Shown here: piece after piece, positions 5,677-6,008 of the stretch
Layout: every line of letters starts with the position of its first letter
How positions within the stretch are numbered: position 1 is the stretch's first letter
Program-made: the position numbers and the translations under genes
Notes under the pieces: model-generated
What the model was told of the DNA's origin: nothing
Databases searched by the model: none
The model's input: only the letters and a program-made list of their open reading frames with translations
From: Candidatus Bathyarchaeota archaeon
Lineage (GTDB): Archaea > Thermoproteota > Bathyarchaeia > TCS64
Length of the DNA: 6,008 nt
Assembly: GCA_030593155.1 (NCBI GenBank)
Contig: JAUVHT010000053.1
Location: 1-6,008, forward strand
Direction: 5' to 3'

Positions 5677-6008
5677 ATGAAGATAATGGTCGTATACGAC
5701 AGCCTGACGGGGAACACTGAGAAGATGGCCCACGCCGTTGTGGAGGGAGCAGGGTCCGTCGCTGGGATTGTCGTGGAAGTCAGGAAGATCGGGGAGCCCT
5801 TCGCCCTCTCGATGATGGCAAAGGCCGACGGCGTGATATTCGGCTCGCCCTGCAACTATGCGAACGTGACCCCTGGTATGCGCGGCTTCCTGGATAACCT
5901 CAAGGGATACATCAGGGCCGGGAAGATGGACGTCAAGGGCAAGAGGGCAGCAATATTCGGCAGCTACGGCTGGGACGGCGCCTACGTCATGGAGGAGCTG
6001 TTCAAGAA
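5677..6008 (+). CDS. Flavodoxin (FMN-binding electron carrier), 3' end beyond the window
   Basis: The visible 110 residues are the N-terminal part of a short-chain-type flavodoxin, a cytosolic FMN protein that carries electrons at low potential. KIMVVYDSLTGNTEKMA gives beta-1 and the phosphate loop (S9-x-T11-G12-N13-T14). GSPCNYANVTPGMRGFLD (56-73) is the first isoalloxazine loop, and AIFGSYGWDGAYV (92-104) is the second, with Y97 and W99 placed to stack on the flavin. This pattern also occurs in the C-terminal domain of FprA-type flavoproteins, but here it begins at the protein's own start, so a free flavodoxin is likelier. A purine-rich GGAAGGA (5660-5666) about ten bases upstream is a weak ribosome binding site; an ATG three codons in (5686) is an alternative start. 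A normal flavodoxin would end some 30-40 residues past the window edge. It is divergent from the radical SAM gene. Confidence 0.9.
   Translation, partial: MKIMVVYDSLTGNTEKMAHAVVEGAGSVAGIVVEVRKIGEPFALSMMAKADGVIFGSPCNYANVTPGMRGFLDNLKGYIRAGKMDVKGKRAAIFGSYGWDGAYVMEELFK

Overview
The window is GC-rich and gene-dense, with short AT-rich gaps between divergent genes. It most likely comes from an archaeon. Both divergent gaps carry an A/T box (TAAATTTA, TATATATAA) about 25 bases before a plausible transcription start rather than bacterial -35/-10 pairs. AGG is the favoured arginine codon, and several genes have GGGAG/GGAGG ribosome binding sites. A TACK-type lineage such as Bathyarchaeia would fit, but this is inference: there is no rRNA or other decisive marker in the window.

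Layout, left to right. (1) A small two-helix membrane protein (+), possibly cut by the window edge, whose stop codon overlaps that of (2) an M20-family metallo-amidohydrolase (-), similar to AbgB/PM20D2 enzymes. (3) A 94-125 bp divergent control region with a self-complementary TATA-like box and a 12-bp perfect palindrome. (4) Pyruvate, phosphate dikinase (+), complete, with an apparent extra charged helical segment in its PEP/pyruvate domain. (5) Six bases later, and in the same frame, a small VOC (glyoxalase-fold) protein (+). (6) Three bases beyond its stop, the end of a convergent SPL-like radical SAM protein (-). (7) A 173 bp divergent control region with a strong GC hairpin, a short hairpin and a TATATATAA box. 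(8) A flavodoxin (+), cut by the right edge.

How the genes may work together. PPDK interconverts pyruvate and PEP, a node of gluconeogenesis and glycolysis. The VOC gene is probably co-transcribed and translationally coupled, but its substrate is unknown. The M20 enzyme would release amino acids or acyl groups from small amides. It shares a control region with PPDK, so amino acid or peptide use and pyruvate/PEP flux could be co-regulated. The radical SAM enzyme and the flavodoxin share a second control region. Flavodoxins are known electron donors for radical SAM clusters, so these two could form a functional pair.

No tRNA, rRNA, CRISPR array, insertion sequence or phage gene was seen. There is no gene-free stretch over 300 bases. 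Nothing here is a clearly new system. The most interesting points are the two symmetric divergent promoters with their palindromes and hairpins, the PPDK insertion, and the radical SAM/flavodoxin pairing.
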